From Fibrobacter sp. UWH4 (lineage in GTDB: Bacteria > Fibrobacterota > Fibrobacteria > Fibrobacterales > Fibrobacteraceae), in the NCBI RefSeq assembly GCF_900142475.1, contig NZ_FRAY01000002.1, forward strand, positions 434,001-498,000: a stretch of DNA of 64,000 nt, in the 5' to 3' direction. Position 1 is the stretch's first letter; each line of letters begins with the position of its first letter. A program made the position numbers and the translations under genes. Below, one piece after another: positions 43,813 to 53,426 of this stretch. The notes below the pieces were generated by a model, which did not search any database, was not told where the DNA came from, and saw nothing but the letters and a program-made list of their open reading frames with translations.

Positions 43813-43816
43813 TTTC

Positions 43817-43950
43817 AATTCAGAATTCGGATTTCAGAGTTAAAAATAGAAAATTTTGTTGTTCGCATAAAAAAAGAGAACAGCACATCGCTATCCTCTT
43901 TTTAATTATGATTTCACACTCAATAATAATTCCGAATTCAGAAATCCGGA
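43817..43950. repeat. Two EcoRI-type repeats between sua5 and the DUF349 gene
   Basis: Copies at 43817-43839 (AATTCAGAATTCGGATTTCAG) and 43928-43950 (AATTCCGAATTCAGAAATCC) flank a terminator. Confidence 0.8.
43871..43903 (-). terminator. Terminator after the DUF349 gene
   Basis: On the minus strand AGAGGATAGC pairs with GCTGTTCTCT (two wobble or mismatch positions) and is followed by T7. Confidence 0.7.
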
Positions 43951-43960
43951 TCCAGAACTA

Positions 43961-46867
43961 TTACGCTTCTGCCGGAGCTTCCGGAGCAGCACCTTCCTGG
44001 GCGGCACCTTCAGGCTGATCCTTGCGACCGAAGGCAAACACCTTGTCGCAGGCCGTATTGAAGCGTTTCCAGGTTTTCTCGGATTGTTCACGAGGCACGG
44101 CCCCCACTTCCTTCCACAGGCGACGCAGATGTTTCACCTTGTTCATCGAGGCGGCCACCGTCTGTTCGTTCAGATCGATCAGCAGGTCTTCGGCCTGTTC
44201 ACAGAGCAACAGCTTTTTCTGCAGGTTGTTCTGGCGAGCCTGTTCCTGAATGTCGAGCTGGTCACGGCGACGGGTAAAGAAGTCATCGCAAGCTTCGCGG
44301 AACTGCTTGTAAAGATCCATATCCTCGAGGCCGCAGAATCCGAGTTCGCGCCATTCCTTCTGGAGTTCGCGAACGGCATCGGCCAACTGGTTGCTGCCAG
44401 CGCTTTCGGCAAACTGACGCACCTTGTCGATCATTGCGGTCTTCTTTTCCTTGATGACATCGAGTCCTTGCGCCAAGGTAGAATCCACATGGGCAAGACG
44501 GTCGAGAATCTTATTGTAGACGGAGTTGTAACGGTTGCTGATTTCTTCGATGGCATCCTTCGGAACCATGCCGACAGCCTTCCATTCTTCTTCCACGGCC
44601 TTGAGTTCGTCAAGCGTTCCCTGGGCAGCGGCTTCCATCGCCTCGAGCTTTTCGCACAAGGCTTTCTTCGCTTCAAGATTCTTCGACTTTGCAGCATCCA
44701 TTTCTTCGAAATGGGCTCGCTTCTTTTCAAAGAAGCTATCGCATGCGGTACGGAAACGGGTCCAGATTTCATCGGACTTGCTCTTGGGCACAGGACCGAC
44801 AGACTTCCAGGAATCCTGCAACTGCTTTAACTTGTTCGAAGTCGCATTCCAGTCGCTCGATTCCTTGAGCGCTTCGGCTTCCATGCAGAGAGCTACCTTC
44901 TTCTCGTAGTTGGCTTCGCGAGATTCGTCTTCCTGCTTCAGGTTTTCCTTATGCTGGGCGTAGAACGCAGCCGTCGCGGCCTTGAAGCGTTCGGTAAGCG
45001 CAGCCACATTTTCCTTAGGCACCATGCCGATATTCTTCCAGTTTTCCTGGATTTCCTGCATCGCCTTGTACTTGTCCTTCCAGAACATTTCTGCATTTTG
45101 AACAAGTTCTTCAATCTTTGCGCACAGGGCTTCCTTGTCGGCCAAGTTCTTCACGCGTTCCGCATTCATTTCTTCGATAAAGGCGGCGCAGTTTTCCTTG
45201 ATCTTTTCGTAGTTGCTCTGGAAGTGATCGCGATATTCCTGCAGCTTGGCAGCAGAAATGGGTCCAATTTCCTTCCAGCGGTTCGTAATTTCCTTCAGCT
45301 TCTGAAGAACGGTCTGGCTACCGGCTTCCTTGGTCAGGGCATCCATTTCGAGGAGCAGATCGTCGCGGTCCTTTTCATTGTGCCAATTTTCCCACTGCTG
45401 CATTTCCTGGAAACGGGCCGTCGCGGCCTTGTATTCCTGCCACAGGTCGTGGTACTTGAACTTGTTTTCGCCGACGATTTCCTTCCACTGCAAGAAGCAT
45501 TCACGAACCTTCTTGTTCAGTTCGCGGAAGTCTTCGTTTTCGTCAAAGGACTTGACCTTTTCGATAATTGCCTTCAGCTTTTCGGAGTTTTCTTCAAAAC
45601 GCTTCTGTGCATCGTCGTTATAGGCGGAAATCTTGATCGAGAGCTTGTTGCGCAGCGCATTGTATTCCTGCAACATCGGGTCTTCGCCTTCCAGCAGCGG
45701 AAGCTTTTCCCATTCGCGGACAATGGCGTGCAAATGCTTGTGGGTCATGTCGTTGACATCTGTATCGGCAAGAGCCTTAAGGCGTTCCAGCAGTTCCGGT
45801 CGAACCGATTCGTCGGTGCCTTCAGGGACTTCTTCGACAATTTCTTTCGCCTTGTTGATTTCCTGGACCTTGAAGAAAGCATTGTTATAACGCTTGACCA
45901 AGGCAGCATCCATCAGGGACTTGCCTTCGGCCCAATCGGCAAGGATAGCCTCGATACGTTCTGCGTTTTCGGATGCCTTGCCTCCAGCAACCAAGCCTTC
46001 AAGTTCTTCGAGGCTTGCCGTGAGGGCAGCAATCTTCGCTTGCTTTTCGGCTTCGGCCTTTTCGGCGGCGATGCGGGCAGCATCAGCTTCGTCGCAGAAT
46101 TTCTTGAAGCTTTCATACACTTCATCAATTGTTGCCTGCAAATCCCCCATACCGAGGTTGCGGGCTTCTCCCATCAGATCTTCGAACTGAGCCTTCACGG
46201 CGAGGGGTTCCTTCTGGGCAGCGAGATAATGTGCCTGCTTTACCAGGGCTTCACGCTTGCTCGCCAGGAGTTCAGCAGCCTTCTTGCCGTTATCTTCGGC
46301 ATCGCGCTTTGCACGGAGCTTTTCAGAAATGGTCTTACGAACTTCGGACTGCCTTGAATTCTTCGCAATATCCTGCAAAAGCGATTCGGATTCCACCTTG
46401 GCCGCCGCAGCGAGAGCGATACGGGCGCTGGCATCACGATTGGCGACATTGGCAAGGATAGACTGCTTTTCGCAAAGCTTCACCAGCTCGCTACGGACAG
46501 TTTCAGAGGTGTTCACACCCTTCAGCAATTCTTCGGCGTAATGAGTATCCTTGAGGTCCTTCAAATAAGAAAGGTCTTCGGCGCTCGGTTCGGCACCGGA
46601 CTTCAACTTCTTGACAACCTCTTCCTGATAACGGGTCTTTGCAGTACGCTTCACGTCTTCGTCGGAATCTTCCTTCGAAATTTTCAACAACGAAGAAATG
46701 ATATTCAACTTCTTTACGGCCGCGGTCCTGACAGAAGCATCGGAATCGGAACTGGCAATACGGTCCAGGATATCCTGGTTGTCCAAGCCCAATTCAGCGA
46801 CTGCTTCAAGGCGCTTGGCGGGGTTGGAATTCTGCCACTTCGGTTTAAAGGCGTCAAATAAGCTCAT
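43961..46867 (-). CDS. DUF349 repeat protein
   Basis: 968 aa from the ATG at 46867 (TTGGAG upstream). HEAT-like helices near the N-terminus (RIASSDSDASVRTAAVKKL). From about residue 260 to 930 there are repeated DUF349 helical units, each with a W-K-x-[IV]-G core: NRWKEIGPISAAKL, ENWKNIGMVPKENV, DSWKSVGPVPKSKS, EEWKAVGMVPKDAI, KEWRELGFCGLED and RLWKEVGAVPREQS. Highly charged and coiled, with an Ala/Glu/Pro tail. Function is unknown in Bacteroidota-like bacteria, where such proteins are common and long. It is divergent from priA with 126 bp between. Confidence 0.85.
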   Translation of the reverse strand: MSLFDAFKPKWQNSNPAKRLEAVAELGLDNQDILDRIASSDSDASVRTAAVKKLNIISSLLKISKEDSDEDVKRTAKTRYQEEVVKKLKSGAEPSAEDLSYLKDLKDTHYAEELLKGVNTSETVRSELVKLCEKQSILANVANRDASARIALAAAAKVESESLLQDIAKNSRQSEVRKTISEKLRAKRDAEDNGKKAAELLASKREALVKQAHYLAAQKEPLAVKAQFEDLMGEARNLGMGDLQATIDEVYESFKKFCDEADAARIAAEKAEAEKQAKIAALTASLEELEGLVAGGKASENAERIEAILADWAEGKSLMDAALVKRYNNAFFKVQEINKAKEIVEEVPEGTDESVRPELLERLKALADTDVNDMTHKHLHAIVREWEKLPLLEGEDPMLQEYNALRNKLSIKISAYNDDAQKRFEENSEKLKAIIEKVKSFDENEDFRELNKKVRECFLQWKEIVGENKFKYHDLWQEYKAATARFQEMQQWENWHNEKDRDDLLLEMDALTKEAGSQTVLQKLKEITNRWKEIGPISAAKLQEYRDHFQSNYEKIKENCAAFIEEMNAERVKNLADKEALCAKIEELVQNAEMFWKDKYKAMQEIQENWKNIGMVPKENVAALTERFKAATAAFYAQHKENLKQEDESREANYEKKVALCMEAEALKESSDWNATSNKLKQLQDSWKSVGPVPKSKSDEIWTRFRTACDSFFEKKRAHFEEMDAAKSKNLEAKKALCEKLEAMEAAAQGTLDELKAVEEEWKAVGMVPKDAIEEISNRYNSVYNKILDRLAHVDSTLAQGLDVIKEKKTAMIDKVRQFAESAGSNQLADAVRELQKEWRELGFCGLEDMDLYKQFREACDDFFTRRRDQLDIQEQARQNNLQKKLLLCEQAEDLLIDLNEQTVAASMNKVKHLRRLWKEVGAVPREQSEKTWKRFNTACDKVFAFGRKDQPEGAAQEGAAPEAPAEA

Positions 46868-46993
46868 AGAGATCTCCAATAGTATGGCAAGCCTGCTTAA
46901 GGTTTGCATACTATAATCTAACAAAAAAAGTTTTTTCAAACAAAAAAAATTGGAATTTATGCGCATTTTGCGGTATTAACTATCTTTTAGCCC

Positions 46994-49132
46994 GTGACAA
47001 AGCGAATTCCCAAACTCAGCGCCCCCGAGGAAGTGCACCAGAAGCTCAAATCCGCAACTCTGACGGATTTCTGCGAGGTATACATTCCCATGGCCCCCGA
47101 TGTCTATACCTACGGAGTTCCCGCAGGGGTCAACCTTGTGCGCGGAGATGTCGTTTGGGTTCAGTTCGCCACCCGTAAAAAGCCGGCCCTCGCCGTGGTC
47201 GCACGCGTCCACCAGGACCGCCCCAAGTTTGATGTGCGCCCCGCTTACCCGCACCAGTCGGGCTACCGCTTTAGCGAACGTTATATGGAATCGCTCGAAT
47301 GGACGGCACGGTATTACATTAGCACACCCATGAAGGCGCTGTTCGTCTTCTGGCCCAGCGACTTCGAGAAGTACTTAGATGCTTTGGCATTTACAAAGGG
47401 GGAAGCCTCCCCCTCGCGTGAGCCCCAAGGGTCTCCCGCTACCCCCTCTGCAGGGGACACCCCTACAACGACCCCGAATGCACAAAGCATGTCATTGCGA
47501 GCCGAAGGCGAAGCAATCTCTAGCCAAACCGCCCGTACCCCCACATTAACTTCAGAACAAACTAACGCATTCAATACGCTTTGCGAAGAACTGGATAAAG
47601 ACGGATTCCGGGGCGTATTACTCCATGGTGTCACCGGATCGGGCAAGACCCGCGTTTACCAGGAGCTTGCCCGCGAAGCATTGAAGCGACACAAGAAAGT
47701 CTTGATCCTCGTGCCCGAAATCGGACTCACGCCGCAAACGCTCAAGCGTTTTGAAGATTTTCTGCAAGTCCCGATTGTGGTATTGCACTCGGCGCTTTCT
47801 GCACCCAAGAAACGCGAAGGCTACGTCTCAATTTTGAAGGGCGACACGCAGGTGGTTCTCGGCACCCGCAGCGCGATTCTTGCCCCGTTCGATTTCGACC
47901 TCGTGATTCTCGACGAAGAACACGATTCCTCTTTTAAGCAACAGGATCCGGCGCCGCGTTACCACACCCGCGAAATGGCATTCCATTTAGCGTACAAGTA
48001 CGGCGCCCTCGTGGTACTCGGGAGTGCCACACCGAGCCTCGAAACATTCTATAATGCAAAGGCGAATAACTTAAAGACGGTTACACTCAAGGAACGCGCC
48101 ACGCAGGCGCCGCTCCCGAAGGTGCAAATTGTCGACATGGGCAAGATGCGCCAGCAAAAGGGCATCCTCTTGTCGCCCGCACTCCGCGAAGCATTGACCG
48201 ATTGCATCGAGCGCGGGGACCAGGCGATTATCCTCATGAACCGCCGCGGTTTTTCGAAGATGCGCGTGTGTACCGAATGCGGCGAGACGCTTTACTGCAA
48301 GCATTGCCACATTCCGCTGGTATACCATAAGCAATACCGCTCACTTATGTGCCACTACTGCGCCGCCCTTTACCCGGTGAACACACCGTGTAGCGCCTGC
48401 GGCGCCGAAACTTACGAGTTCGTGGGCGGCGCCATCGAGATGCTCGAAGAAGAAATCGCCGAGTGGATTCCGAATGCGAAAGTGATTCGCATGGACCGCG
48501 ACACCACGCAGAACGTGGGCGCCAGCGAAAAGATTCTTGACGCGTTCCGCAATCGCGAATACAATATTCTAATCGGAACACAAATGGTCGCCAAGGGCCA
48601 CGACTTTCCTGGCGTGCAATTAGTCGGGGTCGTTGGCGCCGATAGCGGACTCGGCATTCCCGATTTCCGTTCTACAGAAAGACTTTTCCAACTGCTCAGC
48701 CAGACTGCAGGGCGCGCGGGTCGTGCAGGGGGAGAAGGCCAAGTGCTGATTCAGACTCTCAAGCCTTCAGAACCGGTGATGCAGTTTGCCGTGAACCACG
48801 ACTTCATCGGATTTGCCAACAAGGAAATGGAAGACCGGCGCGCCGCCTTCTACCCGCCCTTCTGCAAGCTCGTAGAAATCAGCTGCGGCAGCCGCGACGA
48901 AGATCTACTGCGGCACACCGTCGAGCGTCTTGAAACCCTCTTACGCACCGACAAGAAGCTCATGGTGCTCGGCCCTGTGGACGCCTTCGTGCCTGTCGTG
49001 CAAAATGTCCACTGGGCAAAACTCTACATCAAGACACAAGACCTCGCCCCCGTCCGCAAGATTCTGCATCCCATTATCAACGGCGCCAAGCCCTGGGTGC
49101 AAAACGTAGAGATTAAAGTGGAAATTGAATAA
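46994..49132 (+). CDS. priA: Primosomal protein N' (replication restart helicase)
   Basis: 712 aa, GTG start. The N-terminal DNA-binding region (1-130) includes FCEVYIPMAPDVYTYGVP. The helicase has Walker A VTGSGKTRVY (near residue 215), DEEH near 318 and GSATPSLETF near 346. The zinc-binding region has the eight Cys in CTECGETLYCKHC and CHYCAALYPVNTPCSACG (near 428-475). Motif V/VI GTQMVAKGHDFP and QTAGRAGRAG follow. It reloads the replisome at stalled forks. Residues about 135-190 are a Pro/Ser/Thr-rich insert encoded by interspersed repeats (47395-47520). Confidence 0.94.
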   Translation: MTKRIPKLSAPEEVHQKLKSATLTDFCEVYIPMAPDVYTYGVPAGVNLVRGDVVWVQFATRKKPALAVVARVHQDRPKFDVRPAYPHQSGYRFSERYMESLEWTARYYISTPMKALFVFWPSDFEKYLDALAFTKGEASPSREPQGSPATPSAGDTPTTTPNAQSMSLRAEGEAISSQTARTPTLTSEQTNAFNTLCEELDKDGFRGVLLHGVTGSGKTRVYQELAREALKRHKKVLILVPEIGLTPQTLKRFEDFLQVPIVVLHSALSAPKKREGYVSILKGDTQVVLGTRSAILAPFDFDLVILDEEHDSSFKQQDPAPRYHTREMAFHLAYKYGALVVLGSATPSLETFYNAKANNLKTVTLKERATQAPLPKVQIVDMGKMRQQKGILLSPALREALTDCIERGDQAIILMNRRGFSKMRVCTECGETLYCKHCHIPLVYHKQYRSLMCHYCAALYPVNTPCSACGAETYEFVGGAIEMLEEEIAEWIPNAKVIRMDRDTTQNVGASEKILDAFRNREYNILIGTQMVAKGHDFPGVQLVGVVGADSGLGIPDFRSTERLFQLLSQTAGRAGRAGGEGQVLIQTLKPSEPVMQFAVNHDFIGFANKEMEDRRAAFYPPFCKLVEISCGSRDEDLLRHTVERLETLLRTDKKLMVLGPVDAFVPVVQNVHWAKLYIKTQDLAPVRKILHPIINGAKPWVQNVEIKVEIE
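47395..47520 (+). repeat. Interspersed repeats translated inside priA
   Basis: Two different families in frame: AAAGGGGGAAGCCTCCCCCTC (47395-47415, relatives near 2112 and 18178) and GTCATTGCGAGCCGAAGGCG (from 47491, relatives at 16680, 20029 and 49917). Between them is a CTGCAGGGGACACCCCTAC hairpin. They encode KGEASPSREPQGSPAT and SLRAEGEAIS. Confidence 0.85.
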
Positions 49133-49149
49133 CAATCTTCCCTGTGCAA

Positions 49150-49181
49150 CTAAAAGGGAGATGCCCGCCTGCGCGGGCATG
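49150..49181 (+). repeat. GAGATGCCCG...CGGGCATGAC repeat, intergenic
   Basis: Hairpin element GATGCCCGCCTGCGCGGGCAT between the convergent ends of priA and the peptidase gene. Same family as 23671 and 58071. Confidence 0.75.
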
Positions 49182-49193
49182 ACAGAGACGCTT

Positions 49194-49910
49194 TTACAGC
49201 GGGAACTTCGGATAATTTTCGCGCACGTACTTGCTAGGGAATGCGTTAAAATGCCACCATTCGCTGCCGAGCGGGACCCAGCCCGCCCCGCGCATAATCT
49301 TGCGGAGCTTGTTGCGGTTGTCCACTTGTTCCTGCGTAAGCCGTCCACTCTTTAAGGCTTCCGCTTCGCCGACTTCGCCCGCGCAGCGTTCAAAAGAATC
49401 AAAGTCCGTGCCCATGTCAAGCAAGTTGCCATCGGCATCGGTAATGCCCAAATCTAGCGCCAAGCCAAAGTTATGCATGCCTCCTTTACCCGGCGAAGAA
49501 ACATAGGCCGAATAAGGGGTTCCACGCACGGTCCTTCGCAAAGCCTCCTGCGCATACAGCGGGCGTGACGCATCGAAAATCACAAGCATAGAGCCAGGCA
49601 TATCACGCTGCATAATTTTGATCGCCTTGCGGAGTTTTGCAGCAGCATCCTTATGCACAAAGGCGCGCTGCACGCCACAATACAAGTCATGCCCTGTCAC
49701 ATTTTCAAAGGTGGCGTATCGCAAGTCCATGCGCACGCCCTTCAGGCGCGTAATTTCGACCATGTTGGAATCTGCCGTCGCAAATTCAATCCACTTCTTG
49801 ACAGAACTGCAATAACGCAAGGGCTTATCGGGCTTCGGTGGAACAAACAGGGAATCCGTCTCATGAGCAAAAACGGATATGCAAGCCACGCAGACCGTTA
49901 AAAAAAACAT
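49194..49910 (-). CDS. D-Ala-D-Ala dipeptidase-like peptidase (M15D, VanX type)
   Basis: 238 aa from the ATG at 49910, giving a compact signal peptide (MFFLTVCVACISVFA); an in-frame ATG at 49955 would add 15 residues encoded by a repeat. Zinc-site residues are present: MHNFGLALDLGI (His and Asp near residue 145) and EWWHFNAF (Glu and His near 220), plus the DASRPLY Arg motif near 110. The family cleaves D-Ala-D-Ala. As an exported, single enzyme without vanH/vanA it is more likely for peptidoglycan turnover than vancomycin resistance. Confidence 0.85.
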   Translation of the reverse strand: MFFLTVCVACISVFAHETDSLFVPPKPDKPLRYCSSVKKWIEFATADSNMVEITRLKGVRMDLRYATFENVTGHDLYCGVQRAFVHKDAAAKLRKAIKIMQRDMPGSMLVIFDASRPLYAQEALRRTVRGTPYSAYVSSPGKGGMHNFGLALDLGITDADGNLLDMGTDFDSFERCAGEVGEAEALKSGRLTQEQVDNRNKLRKIMRGAGWVPLGSEWWHFNAFPSKYVRENYPKFPL

Positions 49911-49916
49911 CTTAAT

Positions 49917-49950
49917 GGATCGCTTCGTCACTTCGTTCCTCGCGATGACG
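49917..49950 (-). repeat. GTCATTGCGAG-family repeat at the peptidase 5' end
   Basis: Read on the minus strand: CGTCATCGCGAGGAACGAAG at the left and GAAGCGATCC at the right. It supplies the possible leader HVIARNEVTKRSI if the upstream ATG at 49955 is used. An EcoRI-type repeat (49971-49988) lies immediately upstream. Confidence 0.75.
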
Positions 49951-49991
49951 TGCATTTACATTTTCGAAATAATTCCGAACTCCGAATAACC

Positions 49992-52352
49992 CTAGATTCC
50001 CAGCTGCACTTCGACGCCGAATTGCACGTAGAGGCCCATTCCCTTCGCCATGAACGGCACCAGGTCATAGCCATCGGTAGATTCATCGTTGTTATCTCGG
50101 GTCACCCAGGAGCGTTCGCGGGCGTTTTCACTCCCCAAGAACTTAAGTGCCGACACATCGAGGTTCGCGAAGATATTGTCCACTTCGATATAGAATCGGG
50201 CACTCCTGAAGAAATACTTGCTGCTCGTCAAGTCCAGGTTCACACGCGCATCGGTGCGGAACATATCCGTAAATTCGTTGTAATCCTTGAGGCGTCGCGT
50301 ACCATTAGTATGGCTCTTGACATCGGACGGAGTAATTTCATAGTAATACAACGGACGGTGCAGTGCCGCATGGTGCGTAATGATGACCGATACAATCGAG
50401 TCCTTGCGCGGATAGTAGCGGAAATGCGAAAGGATGTCCAGACGGGAATTCGCTTCCCACGGGAGAGACTTGCCACCATCTAATTCGTATTCACCGTAAA
50501 CCGTGCTCACGTTCGTCGCCATCGAGAAATGGTGCGAAGTCTTGAATTCAAGCGTACCCGAAGCGCCCGCCACCCAAGCAAAATCAATCGGAGTCACATC
50601 GTCATACTGCGCATACGCCTTGGGCATCGGCAAAAGCGGATCAGGGTAGTAGCGGCCAAAGCCCGAACCCTGCGCCACCAAGTACTTGGAATTATAGCCC
50701 AGGCCCAGCTTGCCGGACACACCCGATTCCAAGCGCCCCGTAAGGTCGCCATCTTCGTAATAAGGTTTCCAGTCGCTACGGTAGGCCGCATTCGCAAAGA
50801 GCCTCCAGTAGGCGGTATCAATCTTCGAAAGGTTCTGTTCAAAGTCCAACGAAGCCGTCGGCGCCGCCTCGTGTTCGCCGGCATCGGCAATGGCGCCGAC
50901 AGAAAGAATTTCCTGCGAGAAGTCACTCCGCCAGTTCATGCGGGCAGCCCCCGAAAGCACTCCCGTCTGGAAGTCGTCGGACTGCGTATCACCAAAATCA
51001 GGATATTCTCGTTCGACAATATGGTGCTCGTAAAGCAGGGCGCCACTCAATTTGGAGCCCAGGATCGACCCCTTGAAATTCCGGTCGAGTCCACCACTCA
51101 AAGTCGTATGAGTCTGTTCGTAGGCATCGATAAAGGTCGCCGATTCCTTCGTATTCGCCGTTTTGCGGAAACCCGTCGTATCGCGGAGCGTATCACCCAG
51201 AACTTCACGCACGAAGCCGGCATGAGCAGACGTTCCAAAGCGGGAATTATATTCGGCGCCCATGACCAGGTACTGCTGCATTCCCTCGATAATGTCGATC
51301 GAGTTCACCTGGTCGTAGGCAGTAGAAGTGTCCTGATGGATGCTGTATTCATCGGAGCTGTACAAGGTACGAAGCGCCCAGGTATTTCCGCTGCTGTCGG
51401 AACCGTTAAACTGCGCATAGATGTCGTATGCCGTGAGATCAAACGGATCCGAAGATTTCACGTTGCAGTTCTCGACGCAATCACCATCACGCTTGCGGAA
51501 CTCGGTAAAGAACTTTTCGCCCAAGTTCTTGAGCATTTCCTCGTCAAGCCTACGGAAAGAGAAACGGAAGCTATCCCAGAAAAGCCACGGCGCATCAACC
51601 ACCACTTCTTGAAGCGTAATGCCCGCCGTGCCGCGGAGTCCCCAATCGCCCTTGGTCTGTTCAGGAATATACTGTACCGAAGTCGCGAGCCCCTGGCCGA
51701 TCGGTCCTTCACCGTAATTGTCATGGATTTCGATGGCGCTCAGGATATGCGGATTGATAACCGACAAATTGCCCGGGAAGCCCACATCTAAGTGGCGCAT
51801 GTTCGGAATACGGAGTCTGCCCAAATGGTATGCCACGTCGCCCGCGCGAGAACCTTCGTAATAAAGAGCGCTGCTGAAATCTTTCTGACCAGAGATACCT
51901 GGCATCTGGCTCAAGTGTTCCGTCACGTCAAAGCGCATACCGGCAGCATCTTCCAGCTTATCCAGGTTCACTTTACGTTCAAAGTTCCACTGCACTTTGT
52001 CGCCACCACCGCCAATCACGGTACTCGTCCCCAGGTTGCGGACATCGGTGGTCGTCTGCATCGTGACCACCATGTCAAAGAGGTCTGCAAAATCTTGCAG
52101 TTCCACTTGCACGCTGTCGAAGCCGTCCTTCTTAAAAATGAGGATTGCATTCTTGGAATCCACCGTCAGTTCGAAGCGACCGTCAGAATCCGTCTCACCC
52201 AATTTTTTTCCGGAGACATAAGTGATGGTTGCATCCTTAACCGGCAAATCGGTTTCGGATTCCAGAACGACACCCACAATCAAGGTCGGGGTCGCAGCAA
52301 ACAGGAACGTCGCCAAAAGCAGGACTGAAACGAGCAGGGAGCGTAATCTCAT
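49992..52352 (-). CDS. TonB-dependent receptor-like outer-membrane protein
   Basis: 786 aa from the ATG at 52352, signal peptide MRLRSLLVSVLLLATFLFAA. A carboxypeptidase-regulatory-like Ig domain (about 28-105, VVLESETDLPVKDATITY; GETDSDGRFELTV) is followed by a plug-like domain (VTEHLSQMPGISG; YYEGSRAGDVAYHLG, about 145-240) and a long beta-barrel region with alternating aromatic strands. A TonB box is not evident. It ends in VQFGVEVQLGI, with a hydrophobic but not strictly aromatic terminal residue. Probably imports or senses a carbohydrate or metal complex. It is divergent from the nitrilase gene with 41 bp between. Confidence 0.82.
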   Translation of the reverse strand: MRLRSLLVSVLLLATFLFAATPTLIVGVVLESETDLPVKDATITYVSGKKLGETDSDGRFELTVDSKNAILIFKKDGFDSVQVELQDFADLFDMVVTMQTTTDVRNLGTSTVIGGGGDKVQWNFERKVNLDKLEDAAGMRFDVTEHLSQMPGISGQKDFSSALYYEGSRAGDVAYHLGRLRIPNMRHLDVGFPGNLSVINPHILSAIEIHDNYGEGPIGQGLATSVQYIPEQTKGDWGLRGTAGITLQEVVVDAPWLFWDSFRFSFRRLDEEMLKNLGEKFFTEFRKRDGDCVENCNVKSSDPFDLTAYDIYAQFNGSDSSGNTWALRTLYSSDEYSIHQDTSTAYDQVNSIDIIEGMQQYLVMGAEYNSRFGTSAHAGFVREVLGDTLRDTTGFRKTANTKESATFIDAYEQTHTTLSGGLDRNFKGSILGSKLSGALLYEHHIVEREYPDFGDTQSDDFQTGVLSGAARMNWRSDFSQEILSVGAIADAGEHEAAPTASLDFEQNLSKIDTAYWRLFANAAYRSDWKPYYEDGDLTGRLESGVSGKLGLGYNSKYLVAQGSGFGRYYPDPLLPMPKAYAQYDDVTPIDFAWVAGASGTLEFKTSHHFSMATNVSTVYGEYELDGGKSLPWEANSRLDILSHFRYYPRKDSIVSVIITHHAALHRPLYYYEITPSDVKSHTNGTRRLKDYNEFTDMFRTDARVNLDLTSSKYFFRSARFYIEVDNIFANLDVSALKFLGSENARERSWVTRDNNDESTDGYDLVPFMAKGMGLYVQFGVEVQLGI

Positions 52353-52393
52353 GATTCTTAAAATAGCAAATTGAATTGTTCTATATTTAACGC

Positions 52394-53221
52394 ATGCTTG
52401 ATATTTACCTAGTTCAAATGGAAATTGTCCCAAACGACAAGGCCAAAAACTTTGCCAAAGTCCGCGAACTCTCCTCGAAAATTCGCAAAAATGCGGACGA
52501 TTCCGTTCCAGGTCTAATCATTCTCCCCGAAATGTTCGCCACGGGATACCTGCCGCTACACCCGGAAAGCGCCGCGGAACACTTTTTCAAAAACGACGCC
52601 GGCGAAACGGCCGATTTTTTGTACAAACTCGCAAACGAAACGGGTTGTGCAGTTATGGGGGCTGGCATAGAAAAAGGCGCCGAAAGCGATGCGGCTCGCG
52701 ACACCACTGAAAACCAGAAACTCCTGAACCATTGCAGCGTATACCAACCGGGATACCCCGAGGAGTTTGCAGCCTACGACAAGTACCATCCGTTCTTTAT
52801 GGAACAGAAAAAGTTCAAGGCCGGCGGCATGCCGTGTCCGTTTTCGCTCTATAATTGGACGGTTGCGTCCACCATCTGTTTCGACCTTCGATTTCCGGAA
52901 CTCTACCGCGATGCAGTCAAGGCAGGAGCTAGGCTCATCACGGTGCAGGCGGCCTGGCCCGCCGCAAGAATCGCCCACTGGAAAACCTTGTTGCAGGCGC
53001 GGGCCATCGAGAACCAGGTGTACATCGCTGCCGTGAACGGAATCGGGGGACCCTCTTACGGAGGCAACTCGATGATTATCAATCCGAAAGGGGAAATCAT
53101 CGCTTCGACGGACGCCTCTTTCGAAGGAATCGTACACGCACGTATCGATTCAAAATCACAGGAAGAATACCGCAAACAGTTCCCCGTCCTAAAGGGAATT
53201 GTACCGGAAGAATACATTTAA
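52394..53221 (+). CDS. Nitrilase-superfamily amidohydrolase (omega-amidase-like)
   Basis: 275 aa, standard for the C-N hydrolase fold. The Glu-Lys-Cys triad is complete: ILPEMFATGY (Glu near 46), YDKYHPFFMEQ (Lys near 130) and ASTICFDLRFPELYRD (Cys near 162). The closest subgroup by layout is omega-amidase/YafV, which hydrolyses 2-oxoglutaramate or 2-oxosuccinamate. No ribosome site is clear. A TTCCAA palindrome and a 200-bp intergenic region follow. Confidence 0.9.
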   Translation: MLDIYLVQMEIVPNDKAKNFAKVRELSSKIRKNADDSVPGLIILPEMFATGYLPLHPESAAEHFFKNDAGETADFLYKLANETGCAVMGAGIEKGAESDAARDTTENQKLLNHCSVYQPGYPEEFAAYDKYHPFFMEQKKFKAGGMPCPFSLYNWTVASTICFDLRFPELYRDAVKAGARLITVQAAWPAARIAHWKTLLQARAIENQVYIAAVNGIGGPSYGGNSMIINPKGEIIASTDASFEGIVHARIDSKSQEEYRKQFPVLKGIVPEEYI

Positions 53222-53229
53222 TATCTAGT

Positions 53230-53244
53230 ATTCCAAAATGGAAT
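53230..53244. promoter_or_regulatory. ATTCCA-AAA-TGGAAT palindrome
   Basis: Perfect 6-bp arms with a 3-bp centre, in register with the palindromes at 10616, 22179 and 28083. It lies about 195 bp before the 43-codon ORF of the maltokinase operon. Confidence 0.45.
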
Positions 53245-53369
53245 GATCTAGGTCACATTATTTTCCAAAACGGATTTTTTCCTAATTCACTAGCTATCAA
53301 CAGGTTAGCGTCATTTCGTCAAAAAGTGGTCCATAAAAAAATTTTTTTATGTCTTTCCACTGTCAAAAT

Positions 53370-53375
53370 TATAAT
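53370..53375 (+). promoter_or_regulatory. -10 element of the maltokinase operon
   Basis: Consensus TATAAT about 50 bp before the 43-codon ORF. The -35 region at 53347 is weak (TTATGT), so an activator may be needed. Confidence 0.45.
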
Positions 53376-53426
53376 ATATCTTTTCCCTCTAGGATGGATC
53401 GACAACATCTAAGCAAGAGGTAAACG

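Noticed and set aside
49194-49910. Vancomycin resistance (VanX)
   Set aside because: There is no vanH, vanA or vanRS nearby; a lone exported M15D peptidase is more likely part of normal peptidoglycan turnover.
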